Part shown: positions 15,812 through 24,704 of the stretch, one piece after another
How positions within the stretch are numbered: position 1 is the stretch's first letter
Layout: each line of letters opens with the position of its first letter
Assembly: GCF_002245655.1 (NCBI RefSeq)
Contig: NZ_NOIH01000027.1
Span: 1-36,383, forward strand
Source: Thauera propionica
Lineage (GTDB): Bacteria; Pseudomonadota; Gammaproteobacteria; Burkholderiales; Rhodocyclaceae
Direction of reading: 5' to 3'
DNA length: 36,383 nt
Notes under the pieces: model-generated
What the model was told of the DNA's origin: nothing
The model's input: only the letters and a program-made list of their open reading frames with translations
The model's database searches: none
Translations under genes and position numbers: made by a program

Positions 15812-16891
15812 TCAGTTCGTGGCCGCGCCCTGCGCTGCACGTGTCCTGAGGCTGGCGATCAGGCGGCGTTGGCGCAGCGTTTCGGCCAGTTCGAAGACCG
15901 ACATCGCGTAGAAGCTGCTGCGGTTGTAGCGGGTGATGACGTAGAAGTTGCGGTAGCCGAGCCAGTACTCGGTGTCGCTGCCCGGTGTCTCGAGGTCCAC
16001 CAGGGTGGCGCGCAGCGCCGCCGGGGTTCCGTCCAGCGTCGTGACACCGGCGGATGCGAGCGGCTCGGGATCAAGCGAGGGCTCGATGCCTGCGGCGACG
16101 AGACCGGCCGCATCCGACGCGGGTGACACCAGCGCGCGTTCTGCGACCGGGGCGTCCGGCTGCCAGCCGTGGACATGGAGATAGTTCGCCACGCTGCCGA
16201 TCGCGTCGATGGCGTCGCTCTCGAAATCGATCTGGCCATTGCCGTCGAAGTCGACCGCATAGGCGCGGATGCTGCTGGGCAGGAATTGAGGGAAGCCGAC
16301 CGCGCCGGCGAAGGAGCCGCTGTAGCTCGCGGGGTCGCGCCCCTGCTCTCGGGCCAGCAGGAACAGCGACTCGAGCTCTCGGCGGAACAGGTCGGCGCGC
16401 GGCGGATAGTCAAAGGCGAGCGTGGCCAGGGCGGAGAGCGTCTCGAAGTTGCCGGTGTGACGGCCATAGACCGTTTCGACGCCGATGATCGCAACGATGA
16501 CCTCGGCGGGGACGCCGAACTGACGCTCCGCCCGTTCCAGATCGACCGCGTGCTCCTGCCAGAAGGCCAGGCCTCCCTCGATGCGGGTTCGGTCAAGGAA
16601 GCGCGCGCGGTAGCTCTGCCACGAGCGCGTGCCCTTGCGGCTGGGCGGGGTGATGAGCCGGATCACGGCAGGTTCGTGGCTGGCGCGTGCCAGTGCGCGC
16701 TGCAGTTCGGCCGGCTCGAAGCCGTGACGCGACGCGACGTCCTGTATGAAGGCCTGTGCGTCCTCGCGCTCGGCGAAAGAGGCTGCAGCCGGATGCACGT
16801 GCATCAGCGCAGCGAGGCCGACCCCGGCGAACAGGTGACGCCAGCCGAGCGGCCTTGCGGAGAGGCGGGAGAGGTATCGAAACGGATTCAT
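15812..16891 (-). CDS. mltB: Lytic murein transglycosylase B family protein
   Basis: A 359-residue periplasmic enzyme cleaving peptidoglycan glycan strands with 1,6-anhydro ends. It has a signal peptide (LFAGVGLAALMHVHPAAASF, no lipobox Cys, so soluble). The SLT_2-type domain shows VIVAIIGVETVYGRHTGNF with the catalytic Glu, ATLAFDYPPRADLFRREL, SYSGSFAGAVGFPQFLPSS and the calcium-site-like DFDGNGQIDFESDAIDAIGS. The C-terminal TEYWLGYRNFYVITRYNRSS is a family signature. ATG 16889-16891 overlaps the tgpA stop (ATGA), so it is translated as part of the moxR-DUF58-tgpA unit, an uncommon partnership. Confidence 0.93.
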   Translation of the reverse strand: MNPFRYLSRLSARPLGWRHLFAGVGLAALMHVHPAAASFAEREDAQAFIQDVASRHGFEPAELQRALARASHEPAVIRLITPPSRKGTRSWQSYRARFLDRTRIEGGLAFWQEHAVDLERAERQFGVPAEVIVAIIGVETVYGRHTGNFETLSALATLAFDYPPRADLFRRELESLFLLAREQGRDPASYSGSFAGAVGFPQFLPSSIRAYAVDFDGNGQIDFESDAIDAIGSVANYLHVHGWQPDAPVAERALVSPASDAAGLVAAGIEPSLDPEPLASAGVTTLDGTPAALRATLVDLETPGSDTEYWLGYRNFYVITRYNRSSFYAMSVFELAETLRQRRLIASLRTRAAQGAATN

Positions 16892-18894
16892 GGCAATCTG
16901 ATGGCGTTGATTCGGGTGCGCAGCGCGCGCAAGTCGTCGGCACTGCATGTCGGTCCATAGCGCAGCCGGGCATAGTCCTCGCAGATGGCACGGATGGCAG
17001 CGCGGGCAGCCGGCGGTAGCGACGTCTCGGCGGCGACGCGCACGCCGAACTGATGCGGCCCTTCCCAAGCTTGACGGACGATGCCATGCCGCGCCAGAGC
17101 GGTGCAGAAACGCAGCCACCCACGTTCGAGCGGATCGGCCGGCCGTCGCTTGCGGATGGTCCACCACAGGAGCAGGCCGAAAAGCAGGGCGCCTGCGCCG
17201 GCAAGCGTGCCACCCAGTACCCACGATGACTCCTGGTCGAGTCCGAGACGTGCGAGGAGTTCCTTCTGTCTCTGCGGATTGTAGCCAAGAACGCGCTGGT
17301 TCCATGCGTTCGATACGGCCTCCCAACGCAGTCGAAGGCCGCGCAGCCATTCCATCCGCGGATGCATCATGATCGGCAGGGCCTCGCCTTCGGGCAAGGC
17401 GGCGGCGAGGCCATCGTCGATGCGACGGGGCGCGGACAGCGCAGTGGGGTCGACACGCACCCAACCGCGTCCCTGTAGCCAGACCTCGCTCCAGGCGTGC
17501 GCATGCGACTGGCGCACGACAAGGTTGCCGTCGATCGGATTGATCTCGCCCCCCTGGTAGCCGGTGACGATCCGCGCGGGTACGCCGGTCGCCCGCATCA
17601 GCACGGTGAAGGCGCCGGCAAAGTGCTCGCAGAAGCCGCGACGGGTGTCGAACAGGAATTCGTCGACGCCGTCGGTGCCGAGCAGGGGCGGGCGCAGGGT
17701 GTAGATCAGCTCGGACTGGCGCAGTCGGGCGATGACGCGCTGCAGGATCACCTCGTGCGATTGCGCGCCGGCGGCGAGTTCGTCGGCAAGCGCGAGCGTG
17801 CGGGGATTGAAACCTGGCGGCAGTCGGCGTGCGGCGGCCAGCGCCGCCTCGTTTTCGGTCAGGCCGATAGAGCTCTCGGGGTGGGAGGTGAGTTCCACGC
17901 GGATACGGGACTGTACAGGCTGGCGCGCGAGGAGCTGGAAGTCGCTGGTGAACAGGTGCGCATCCGGCCCCGCCGCCGGGACGTCGAGCGCCAGCAGCCA
18001 GCGGCGGTTGTGCGGCTCCAGCGTCAGCGTGTAGTCAAGGCGCGGACCCTCGACCGCGTAGAACGGCGCCGCGCCTTCGGCAAATGCGCGCGGTCGCCAG
18101 GTCCGGCCGTCGAAGTCTGTCAGCACCGGGCCGCGCCAGTAGCGCTGGTCCGGACGTGGCGGCGGGCCATCGAAGTCGGCGCGGAACACGATCTCGCTGG
18201 ATTCCCCCAGCGCGCTGATCGAACCCGGGCTCATCGTGTCCGACAGCCCGGTGCGGCCGCTGAACGCGTCGGCCGGGAGGCCCCACAGCGGGCCGTCGAC
18301 GCGCGGGAACAGCACGAACAGCAGCACCATGAAGGGCACGCCCTGAACGACAAGCAAGGTGCCGGTGCGAAGCTGTTCGCGGGCGCGCCCATTTGCGTCG
18401 GTCAGCGAGGCCATCGCGGCGAGGCCGCTCAGCGTGGCCACCAGCGCGAGCCCGGCGACCGGTATGGACTGGTCCTCGAAGAACAGCGAGAGCTGCAGGA
18501 AGAAGCACAGCAGCACGGCAGCAAGCGCATCGCGTGTCACGCGCACTTCGAGCAACTTCAGTCCGAGCAGCAGTGCCAGCAGTGCAACGCCCGGGTCCTT
18601 GCCGAAGAAATGGTCGAACTCGGTGCGCACGCCGATCGCCGCGGCGATGACGAGGGCGAGCAGCACCAGGCGCGGTGGGGGCGCGCTGCCGCGCCACAGC
18701 AACAGGGCGCGCCAGCCCAGCAGGACGAAGCCGAACCCCATGATCCAGGTTGGCAGCCAGGTCAGGTGAGGTGCCAGGCTCAGCGCCGCGGTGGCGAGCA
18801 GCCAGGTGCACTGTTGGCGCGTCAGGGTGATCGCCGGTGCAGCGGTCCGGCGCAGTCCGGGGCGCCAGCGCAGTGAAGAGAGGCCGCCCTTCAT
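16888..18894 (-). CDS. tgpA: TgpA-like transmembrane transglutaminase (DUF3488 plus transglutaminase domain)
   Basis: A 668-residue inner-membrane protein. The first ~190 residues contain several membrane helices (LLVLLALVIAAAIG-type stretches and GVPFMVLLFVLFPRVDGPLW). A periplasmic transglutaminase-like domain follows with the triad Cys (TRRGFCEHFAGAFTVLMRAT), His (QSHAHAWSEVW) and Asp (WVRVDPTAL). A last membrane helix near residue 560 (GGTLAGAGALLFGLLLWWTI) leads to a cytoplasmic DUF4129-like tail. TgpA is essential in Pseudomonas aeruginosa and of uncertain substrate. The chosen ATG 18892-18894 overlaps the stop of the DUF58 gene. Confidence 0.93.
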   Translation of the reverse strand: MKGGLSSLRWRPGLRRTAAPAITLTRQQCTWLLATAALSLAPHLTWLPTWIMGFGFVLLGWRALLLWRGSAPPPRLVLLALVIAAAIGVRTEFDHFFGKDPGVALLALLLGLKLLEVRVTRDALAAVLLCFFLQLSLFFEDQSIPVAGLALVATLSGLAAMASLTDANGRAREQLRTGTLLVVQGVPFMVLLFVLFPRVDGPLWGLPADAFSGRTGLSDTMSPGSISALGESSEIVFRADFDGPPPRPDQRYWRGPVLTDFDGRTWRPRAFAEGAAPFYAVEGPRLDYTLTLEPHNRRWLLALDVPAAGPDAHLFTSDFQLLARQPVQSRIRVELTSHPESSIGLTENEAALAAARRLPPGFNPRTLALADELAAGAQSHEVILQRVIARLRQSELIYTLRPPLLGTDGVDEFLFDTRRGFCEHFAGAFTVLMRATGVPARIVTGYQGGEINPIDGNLVVRQSHAHAWSEVWLQGRGWVRVDPTALSAPRRIDDGLAAALPEGEALPIMMHPRMEWLRGLRLRWEAVSNAWNQRVLGYNPQRQKELLARLGLDQESSWVLGGTLAGAGALLFGLLLWWTIRKRRPADPLERGWLRFCTALARHGIVRQAWEGPHQFGVRVAAETSLPPAARAAIRAICEDYARLRYGPTCSADDLRALRTRINAIRLP

Positions 18895-19901
18895 CGGTCG
18901 TTTTCCTGCCGGGCGCTGCCGTGCAGTGCGAGTTCGCGCAGGCAGCGATGCAGGTGCTCGTGGCCGTGCCCGGGGGGGCACACCACCATGGGCAGCCGGA
19001 GTGCGTATCGCCGTCCCGATCGCTCGGCAGCCAGCAGCCAGGCCGCCAGGCGTGACAGGCGCGCCTCGGTGTCGAGATGCGCGGGTAGCCGCTCCCAGGC
19101 GAGGTCAAGGTCGGCCCCGGCTTCGCCCGAAAACTGCTTCGTCAACAGAGGGCCGCCACGCGCGAGGACCTTCCATGCGACGTGGCGCGGCGAGTCGGCG
19201 CGTTGGTGCGCACGCAGGCCGGCAAAGTCATCGTCGCCCGGGCGGCTGGTCGCTCGTCCTCGCCCCTCGGCCTCGCCGTCCGGCGGCAAGGGCGGGGGCG
19301 TGGCTTCGGGGGCAGGATAGACCACACAGGGCATGTCCGGCACGAATACGCTCCAGGCACGGATGAGGCCGAGTGGCCAGTAGGTTTCCAGCACCATTCT
19401 CCCCGGTTGGGTCAGCCCGCGGCGATGGGTTGCGGCGGGGACCTGCACGTCGCGCGTTTCCCCCGGCGCAAGTTCGAACCTTGTATGCCGCGTGCCGAGG
19501 CGCAGGCTCAGTGCGGGGCGGCGCGCCGCGCGCGGATTCTCGACGACGAGCCCGAAGCTCGCCGTCTCGCCACAGAACACCGGCTCGCAGCGGCCGGGTC
19601 GCAAGCGCAGGCCGAGCAGGTTGTGAAACGCATGCAGGATGCTTGCGACGCCGGCACCGGCCAGCAGGAACACCAGCCCGTAGCCGAGGCTGAGACTGTA
19701 GTTGATCGAGGCCAGCAGCATCACGACCAGCGCCACGGCGAAGACCAGACCCGCACGTGACGGCAGCACGTAGATGCGCCGCTGGACGAGCTCGATCGGC
19801 CCGCGCTCGGGCGCGCCCAGGCGGAACAGCCAGCGGTCCAGCTGCCGGCGCAGCGCGGACCGTGGCGGGTCGACGGCGGCAGTCGATGCGGATGTGGCCA
19901 T
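18891..19901 (-). CDS. DUF58 domain protein
   Basis: A 336-residue protein of the DUF58 family, usual partner of MoxR AAA+ ATPases. Two hydrophobic segments near residues 40-80 (AGLVFAVALVVMLLASINYS, LGYGLVFLLAGAGVASIL) anchor it in the membrane. The C-terminal part carries the DUF58 motif (DDFAGLRAHQRADSPRHVAW, WKVLARGGPLLTKQF), a VWA-like fold in which several residues for metal binding are usually changed. ATG 19899-19901 is preferred over the TTG at 19922 that overlaps the moxR stop. It lies between moxR and tgpA, as in many proteobacteria. Confidence 0.88.
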   Translation of the reverse strand: MATSASTAAVDPPRSALRRQLDRWLFRLGAPERGPIELVQRRIYVLPSRAGLVFAVALVVMLLASINYSLSLGYGLVFLLAGAGVASILHAFHNLLGLRLRPGRCEPVFCGETASFGLVVENPRAARRPALSLRLGTRHTRFELAPGETRDVQVPAATHRRGLTQPGRMVLETYWPLGLIRAWSVFVPDMPCVVYPAPEATPPPLPPDGEAEGRGRATSRPGDDDFAGLRAHQRADSPRHVAWKVLARGGPLLTKQFSGEAGADLDLAWERLPAHLDTEARLSRLAAWLLAAERSGRRYALRLPMVVCPPGHGHEHLHRCLRELALHGSARQENDR

Positions 19902-19918
19902 GGCGAGGCTCGCTGCCT

Positions 19919-20836
19919 TCAACGCACCGGAACCGATTGCATCAGGCTGAGCAGCGTCGCGGCGGGAACGGGGCGGCCGTCGCCCGCAAGGTGCAGCCTG
20001 TGCGCGGCGACGTGCGGGAACAGGGTCTGCACGTCTTCGGGCACCACGTGGTCGCGCCCGTCGATCAGGGCCCAGGCGCGGGCAGCCGAAAGCAGGCCCA
20101 ACCCGGCGCGCGGGCTCAGCCCGGTCTCGATCTCGGTGTGGTGCCGGGTGGCACTGAGCAATGCCTGCACGTAGTCGATCAGCGGGTCGGCGACGTGGAG
20201 CCCCTGGGCTGCGCGCTGCATGTCGAGCAGATCCGCAGGGGTGATGACCGGCGGCCGCGCTTCAAGCAGTTCTCGCCGGTCCGCACCCATCAGCAGGGCG
20301 CGTTCGGCAAGCGCATCGGGGTAGCCGAGCCGGATGCGGAGCAGGAAACGGTCGAGCTGGCTTTCGGGCAGCGGAAAGGTGCCGATCTGGTTCGCCGGAT
20401 TCTGCGTGGCGATGACGAAGAAGGGATCGGGCAGGGGAAGGGTGCTGCCGTCGGCGGTGACCTGCCGCTCTTCCATCGCCTCGAGCAGGGCGCTCTGTGT
20501 CTTCGGCGTGGCGCGGTTGATTTCGTCGGCGAGAATGAGCTGCGAGAAGACCGGTCCCGGATGGAAGCGGAACGCGCTCGTCTCCCGATCGAATATGGAC
20601 ACGCCGACGATGTCTGCAGGCAGGAGGTCGCTGGTGAACTGGATGCGCTGGAACTGCAGTCCCGTCAGTCGTGCGAGGGTGTGGGCGAGCGTCGTCTTGC
20701 CCACGCCGGGCACGTCCTCGATCAGCAGGTGGCCGCGTGCGACAAGGCAGGCGAGCGCAAGGCGCAGCTCGCGCTCCTTGCCCAGAATGAGCTGGCTGGC
20801 GGCTTCGAGCAGGCGGGTTGCGTGGTGATTTGGCAT
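19919..20836 (-). CDS. moxR: MoxR-family AAA+ ATPase
   Basis: A 305-residue AAA+ chaperone-like ATPase. Walker A is EDVPGVGKTTLAHTL (about residues 40-54) and Walker B is LILADEINRATPKTQSALLE, followed by EERQVTADG. Sensor regions are FFVIATQNPANQIGTFPLPE, ESQLDRFLLRI and SPRAGLGLLSAARAWAL. MoxR proteins help assemble or activate partner complexes, here presumably the DUF58 and transglutaminase proteins encoded directly downstream. It is the first gene of the leftward operon and is divergent from the HDAC-like gene. The intervening 154 bases should hold both promoters; no consensus elements stand out. Confidence 0.95.
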   Translation of the reverse strand: MPNHHATRLLEAASQLILGKERELRLALACLVARGHLLIEDVPGVGKTTLAHTLARLTGLQFQRIQFTSDLLPADIVGVSIFDRETSAFRFHPGPVFSQLILADEINRATPKTQSALLEAMEERQVTADGSTLPLPDPFFVIATQNPANQIGTFPLPESQLDRFLLRIRLGYPDALAERALLMGADRRELLEARPPVITPADLLDMQRAAQGLHVADPLIDYVQALLSATRHHTEIETGLSPRAGLGLLSAARAWALIDGRDHVVPEDVQTLFPHVAAHRLHLAGDGRPVPAATLLSLMQSVPVR

Positions 20837-20990
20837 CTTCGGGCGTACTGTGAAATTGGGCGGGAAGCGGTGATAATAGGTGACAAAGACGCTGTCGCTG
20901 CGGTGGGTTTGCTGCCCCGTGGCAAAGAAAACGTCTGCTCCCGATAGAGGGGTGGTCGCTTCGAATGTTCAATACAGGAGAGGGAGGAGT

Positions 20991-21917
20991 ATGACGACTA
21001 CGGCATTCATCACGCATCGCGAGTGCTGGCTGCATGACATGGGGTCGATGCACCCCGAATGCCCCGATCGTCTCGCCGCGATCAATGACCGCCTGATCGC
21101 CGCCGGGCTCGACATGTACATCTCGTTCTACGATGCACCTGTCGCGACGCGCGAGCAGATCATCCGCGTCCACCCGGATTCGTATTTCGACGAGCTGCTC
21201 AACAGCGTGCCCGAGCATGGCATTCGCCACCTCGACCCCGACACCGCGATGAGCCCTGGCACGATGAAGGCCGCGCTGCGTTCGGCCGGTGCGGGCGTGA
21301 TGGCCACGGACCTGGTGATGTCGGGCGAGATCGAGAACGCGTTCTGCGCCGTGCGTCCGCCGGGGCACCACGCCGAGACGGCGAAGGCGATGGGTTTCTG
21401 CTTCATGAACAATGTCGCCATCGCGGCGCGTCATGCGGTCGAAGCGCATGGTCTCGAGCGCGTGGCCATCGTCGATTTCGACGTACACCACGGCAACGGC
21501 ACGGAGGACATCTTCCGCAATGACCCGCGCGTGATGATGGCCGGCATCTTCCAGCATCCCTTCTACCCTTACAGCGGTGCCGACAATCCTCCCGCCCACA
21601 TGTGCAACGTCCCGCTGCCGGCGGGGACGCGCGGCGATGGTTTCCGTCAGGTCTTCGGTGACGTCGTGGTACCGGCGCTGCGCAGCCACAACCCGCAGAT
21701 GATCTTCATCTCGGCCGGATTCGATGCCCACTACGAGGATGACATGGGCTCGCTCGGGCTGCTCGAGGCAGACTACGTTTGGGCGACGAACCAGATCAAG
21801 GGCGTCGCGGCGGATTGTGGCCACAAGCGAATCGTTTCGGTGCTCGAAGGTGGGTATTCCCTGTCATCGCTTGCGCGTTCGGTCGTTGCTCACATCAAGG
21901 CGCTGGCCGACCTCTGA
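20991..21917 (+). CDS. Histone deacetylase family hydrolase
   Basis: A 308-residue zinc hydrolase of the HDAC/acetoin-utilisation/acetylpolyamine amidohydrolase superfamily, closest in look to bacterial class II HDAC-like proteins. Motifs are HPECPDRLAAI near the N-terminus, VRPPGHHAETAKAMGFCFMN with H126-H127, VDFDVHHGNGTEDIF with probable zinc ligands D164 and H166, ISAGFDAHYEDDMGSL with the third ligand, and VLEGGYSLSSLA with the catalytic-loop Tyr. ATG 20991 is preceded by the strong site AGGGAGGAGT. Natural substrate is unknown; acetylated lysines or polyamines are possible. Monocistronic as far as seen, with dapA starting 116 bases later. Confidence 0.92.
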   Translation: MTTTAFITHRECWLHDMGSMHPECPDRLAAINDRLIAAGLDMYISFYDAPVATREQIIRVHPDSYFDELLNSVPEHGIRHLDPDTAMSPGTMKAALRSAGAGVMATDLVMSGEIENAFCAVRPPGHHAETAKAMGFCFMNNVAIAARHAVEAHGLERVAIVDFDVHHGNGTEDIFRNDPRVMMAGIFQHPFYPYSGADNPPAHMCNVPLPAGTRGDGFRQVFGDVVVPALRSHNPQMIFISAGFDAHYEDDMGSLGLLEADYVWATNQIKGVAADCGHKRIVSVLEGGYSLSSLARSVVAHIKALADL

Positions 21918-22033
21918 CCCTGTCGCATCCTGATACAGCCTCGTGGCTGGCGCAGGCGCGCGAAATTGCGCGCCGCGCTAGCCGCGCCGCAGCGATCGGT
22001 TAGAATCCGATTTTTACTGTCTTGCCCAACGCC

Positions 22034-22912
22034 ATGATTACCGGATCGCTTGTCGCAATCGTCACGCCCATGCTCGACGACGGGAGCCTCGACTTCCCCC
22101 GTCTGCGCAATCTCATCGACTGGCACATTGCCGAGGGCACCGACGGCATCGTCATCGTCGGCACCACCGGTGAATCGCCGACGGTGGACGTCGATGAACA
22201 CTGCGAACTCATTCGCGCCACGGTCGAGCATGTGGCCGACCGCGTACCTGTCATCGCCGGCACGGGTGCCAATTCGACCGCCGAGGCCGTCGAACTCGCT
22301 CGCTTCGCGAAGCAGGCCGGCGCTGCGGCGCATCTGTCGGTGGTGCCTTACTACAACCGTCCGACTCAGGAAGGGCTGTACCGCCACTACCGCACCATCG
22401 CCGAGTCGGTCGAACTGCCGTTGATCCTGTACAACGTGCCGGGCCGCACCGTCGCCGACCTGTCCAACGACACCGTGATGCGCCTGGCCGAAGTGCCGAA
22501 CATCGTTGGCCTCAAGGACGCCACCGGTAGCCTCGACCGGGCGAGCGACCTGATCGAGCGCGCGCCCGCGGGTTTTGCGCTCTACAGCGGCGACGACATG
22601 TCGTCGGCCGCATTCCTGATGCTGGGCGGCCATGGCGTCATCTCGGTGACTGCAAACGTCGCGCCGCGTGCGATGCACGAGCTGTGCGCCGCTGCGGCGG
22701 CCGGCGACATGCGCAAGCTGCGCGAGGTCAATGCCGCGCTGACCGGCCTGCATCGCGACCTGTTCTGCGAAGCCAACCCGATTCCGGTCAAGTGGGCGGT
22801 GGCCCGCATGGGCCTCATCGGCGACGGCATCCGCCTGCCGCTGACGCAACTTTCCGATTCCTGCCACGAGCGTGTGCTGAAGGCCATGCGCAAGGCCGGC
22901 GTCAAGGTCTGA
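22034..22912 (+). CDS. dapA: 4-hydroxy-tetrahydrodipicolinate synthase
   Basis: A 292-residue aldolase-type enzyme condensing pyruvate with aspartate semialdehyde, the first committed step of lysine and diaminopimelate synthesis. The Schiff-base lysine is K161 in [10 protein letters not shown], the catalytic Tyr is Y133 in [10 protein letters not shown], and [15 protein letters not shown] carries the conserved Thr pair and Glu. R138 of the substrate-binding site is also in place. ATG 22034 is used; a TTG four codons upstream is less likely. A TAGAAT at 22001-22006 is a plausible -10 box. bamC follows after 26 bases, the common dapA-bamC arrangement. Confidence 0.97.
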   Translation: MITGSLVAIVTPMLDDGSLDFPRLRNLIDWHIAEGTDGIVIVGTTGESPTVDVDEHCELIRATVEHVADRVPVIAGTGANSTAEAVELARFAKQAGAAAHLSVVPYYNRPTQEGLYRHYRTIAESVELPLILYNVPGRTVADLSNDTVMRLAEVPNIVGLKDATGSLDRASDLIERAPAGFALYSGDDMSSAAFLMLGGHGVISVTANVAPRAMHELCAAAAAGDMRKLREVNAALTGLHRDLFCEANPIPVKWAVARMGLIGDGIRLPLTQLSDSCHERVLKAMRKAGVKV

Positions 22913-22938
22913 TCCGAATCTCTGATTGCAGGAACTTC

Positions 22939-24078
22939 ATGAATCGCTCCATGCGCACTTCCGTTTCCCTTATCGCACTGTCGGTGGCGCTCGCCGGTTG
23001 CTCGAGTTCGCTGCTCGAATCCAAGCGCATCGACTACAAGAGCGCGCGCCAGATGCAGCAGCCGCTCGAGATTCCGCCCGATCTGACCGCGCCCACGCGC
23101 GATGACCGTTTTGCCGTGCCCGATGTTTCGCCGCGTGGCGTGGCGACCTACTCGGCCTACTCGGCCGATCGCGCCGGCCAGCCGGCAGCGTCCAGCGGTC
23201 CTGAGGTCCTGGCGACGCCCGACAAGATGCGCATCGAACGCGCTGGCACCCAGCGGTGGCTGGTCGTTGGCGGAACGCCCGAGGAGCTCTGGCCGCAGAT
23301 CAAGGACTTCTGGCTTGAACTGGGCTTCATCCTCAACATCGAGAGCCCCGAAATCGGCGTCATGGAAACCGACTGGGCCGAGGATCGCGCAAAGATCCCG
23401 CAGGACTTCGTGCGCGCAACGCTCGGCAAGGTGCTCGACGGCCTGTTCTCGACGCCCGAGCGTGACAAGTTCCGTACTCGCCTCGAGCAGGGCAAGGACG
23501 CCGGCACGGTCGAGATCTACATCAGCCACCGCGGCATGATGGAGATCTACCCCACCGAAGCCAAGGATTCCACGATCTGGCAGCCGCGTCCGGCCGATCC
23601 TGAACTCGAGGCCGAAATGCTGCGCCGCCTGATGGTGCGCCTCGGCGCCGAGGAGGCGCGCGCCGAAGCTGCGCTGACGCAGGCGCCCGCCGAGGAGCGT
23701 GCGCGTATTGCCGCGGGCAGCGACGGCCAGGTGAGCCTGAACATGGAAGAGCCCTTCGACCGTGCCTGGCGTCGCGTCGGCCTCGCGCTGGATCGTATCG
23801 GCTTCACGGTCGAGGACCGGGACAGGGCACAGGGACTGTACTACGTGCGCTATGTCGATCCGGATGCCGACAACAAGAGCCCCGAGAAGGGCTTCCTCTC
23901 GAAACTCGCCTTCTGGCGCAGCGACGACAAGCCCGCGGTCGGCGGCAGCGAGTATCGCCTGCGTGTGCAGGGGCTGGGCGACAATTCGCGCGTGACCGTG
24001 ATGACCCGCGAGGGCGGCGCAGACAGTTCCGAGACGGCCAAGCGCATGCTGGGCCTGTTGCAGAACGAACTGCGCTGA
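22939..24078 (+). CDS. bamC: Outer-membrane assembly lipoprotein BamC
   Basis: A 379-residue accessory lipoprotein of the BAM complex, which inserts beta-barrel proteins into the outer membrane. Signal peptide with lipobox ALAGC (Cys about residue 22), then the extended N-terminal segment typical of BamC, including QQPLEIPPDLTAP, which in E. coli binds BamD. Two helix-grip domains follow: about residues 100-240 (LVVGGTPEELWPQIKDFW, YISHRGMMEIYP) and 265-379 (LNMEEPFDRAWRRVGLALDR, YRLRVQGLGDNSRVTVM). ATG 22939 has a GGAA-type site just upstream. It ends 50 bases before a bidirectional terminator. Confidence 0.94.
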   Translation: MNRSMRTSVSLIALSVALAGCSSSLLESKRIDYKSARQMQQPLEIPPDLTAPTRDDRFAVPDVSPRGVATYSAYSADRAGQPAASSGPEVLATPDKMRIERAGTQRWLVVGGTPEELWPQIKDFWLELGFILNIESPEIGVMETDWAEDRAKIPQDFVRATLGKVLDGLFSTPERDKFRTRLEQGKDAGTVEIYISHRGMMEIYPTEAKDSTIWQPRPADPELEAEMLRRLMVRLGAEEARAEAALTQAPAEERARIAAGSDGQVSLNMEEPFDRAWRRVGLALDRIGFTVEDRDRAQGLYYVRYVDPDADNKSPEKGFLSKLAFWRSDDKPAVGGSEYRLRVQGLGDNSRVTVMTREGGADSSETAKRMLGLLQNELR

Positions 24079-24127
24079 GCCGGATAGCCGTGTGTCGCTG
24101 CAAGGCGGCACACGGAGGTTGCGAAAA

Positions 24128-24157
24128 GAAAAAAGCCGGCAAGAAGCCGGCTTTTTT
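24128..24157. terminator. Bidirectional rho-independent terminator
   Basis: AAAAAAGCCGGC-AAGAA-GCCGGCTTTTTT forms a stem with A tract on one side and T tract on the other, so it works in both directions. It separates convergent bamC and the alanine-rich lipoprotein gene. Confidence 0.93.
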
Positions 24158-24174
24158 GTGCCCGATGCGTGGAC

Positions 24175-24549
24175 TTACTTCTGCGATTCCTGCTTTGCCG
24201 CCTCGACGGCAGCGTCGGCCGCAGCCTTGGCCGCATCAACTGCGTCGGCGGCACCTTCCTTGACGGCCTCGGCGCCTTCCTTCGCAGCCTCGACTGCTGC
24301 AGCGGCACCTTCCTTCGTGGCTTCGACGGCGGCTGCAGCACCTTCCTTGGTGGCCTCTACCGCGGCTGCGGTGCCTTCCTTGGCGGCTTCAGCGCCTTCC
24401 TTCGCAGCTTCGACGGCCTGCTGTGCAGCTTCCTTGGCCTGCTCCTGCACCGTCGGTGCGGGCGCGGCGGTCGGCGCGGGTTGTTCCTGCTTGCCGCAGG
24501 CGGACACGGTGATGGCAACGAGGGCGGCGACGAGAAGGGAGTGTTTCAT
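24175..24549 (-). CDS. Alanine-rich repeat lipoprotein
   Basis: A 124-residue predicted lipoprotein. ATG 24547-24549 gives the signal peptide MKHSLLVAALVAITVSAC with lipobox VSAC and a mature Cys at 18. After a Pro/Ala/Gln linker the rest is an 11-residue repeat rich in Ala, Lys, Glu and Gly (pattern AVEAAKEGAxA) in about seven copies. It should form a long amphipathic or coiled helix, similar to LEA-like and plant-seed-type stress repeats. Function is unknown; a periplasmic spacer or desiccation/stress role is possible. No family name could be assigned with confidence. The gene stands alone between bamC and roxA. Confidence 0.85.
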   Translation of the reverse strand: MKHSLLVAALVAITVSACGKQEQPAPTAAPAPTVQEQAKEAAQQAVEAAKEGAEAAKEGTAAAVEATKEGAAAAVEATKEGAAAAVEAAKEGAEAVKEGAADAVDAAKAAADAAVEAAKQESQK

Positions 24550-24704
24550 GTGTTCATTCCTTATTCGAATTGACATGCCGCGATGCGTCGAGCGATCGTC
24601 GGCAGGGGACTGCAATGCGACCTTGAAGCCATCAAAGTCTAGCAGTAGGCCGCCGCACTTTCAGGTGGATGGTGCGCTGCAAAATGTTAGCGTTTCTTTC
24701 CGGG

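Noticed and set aside
17497-18876. A 459-codon forward open frame
   Set aside because: It is the shadow of tgpA in high-G+C DNA. Its composition is Gln/Arg/Ala-rich with no domain, while the opposite strand has a full transglutaminase.
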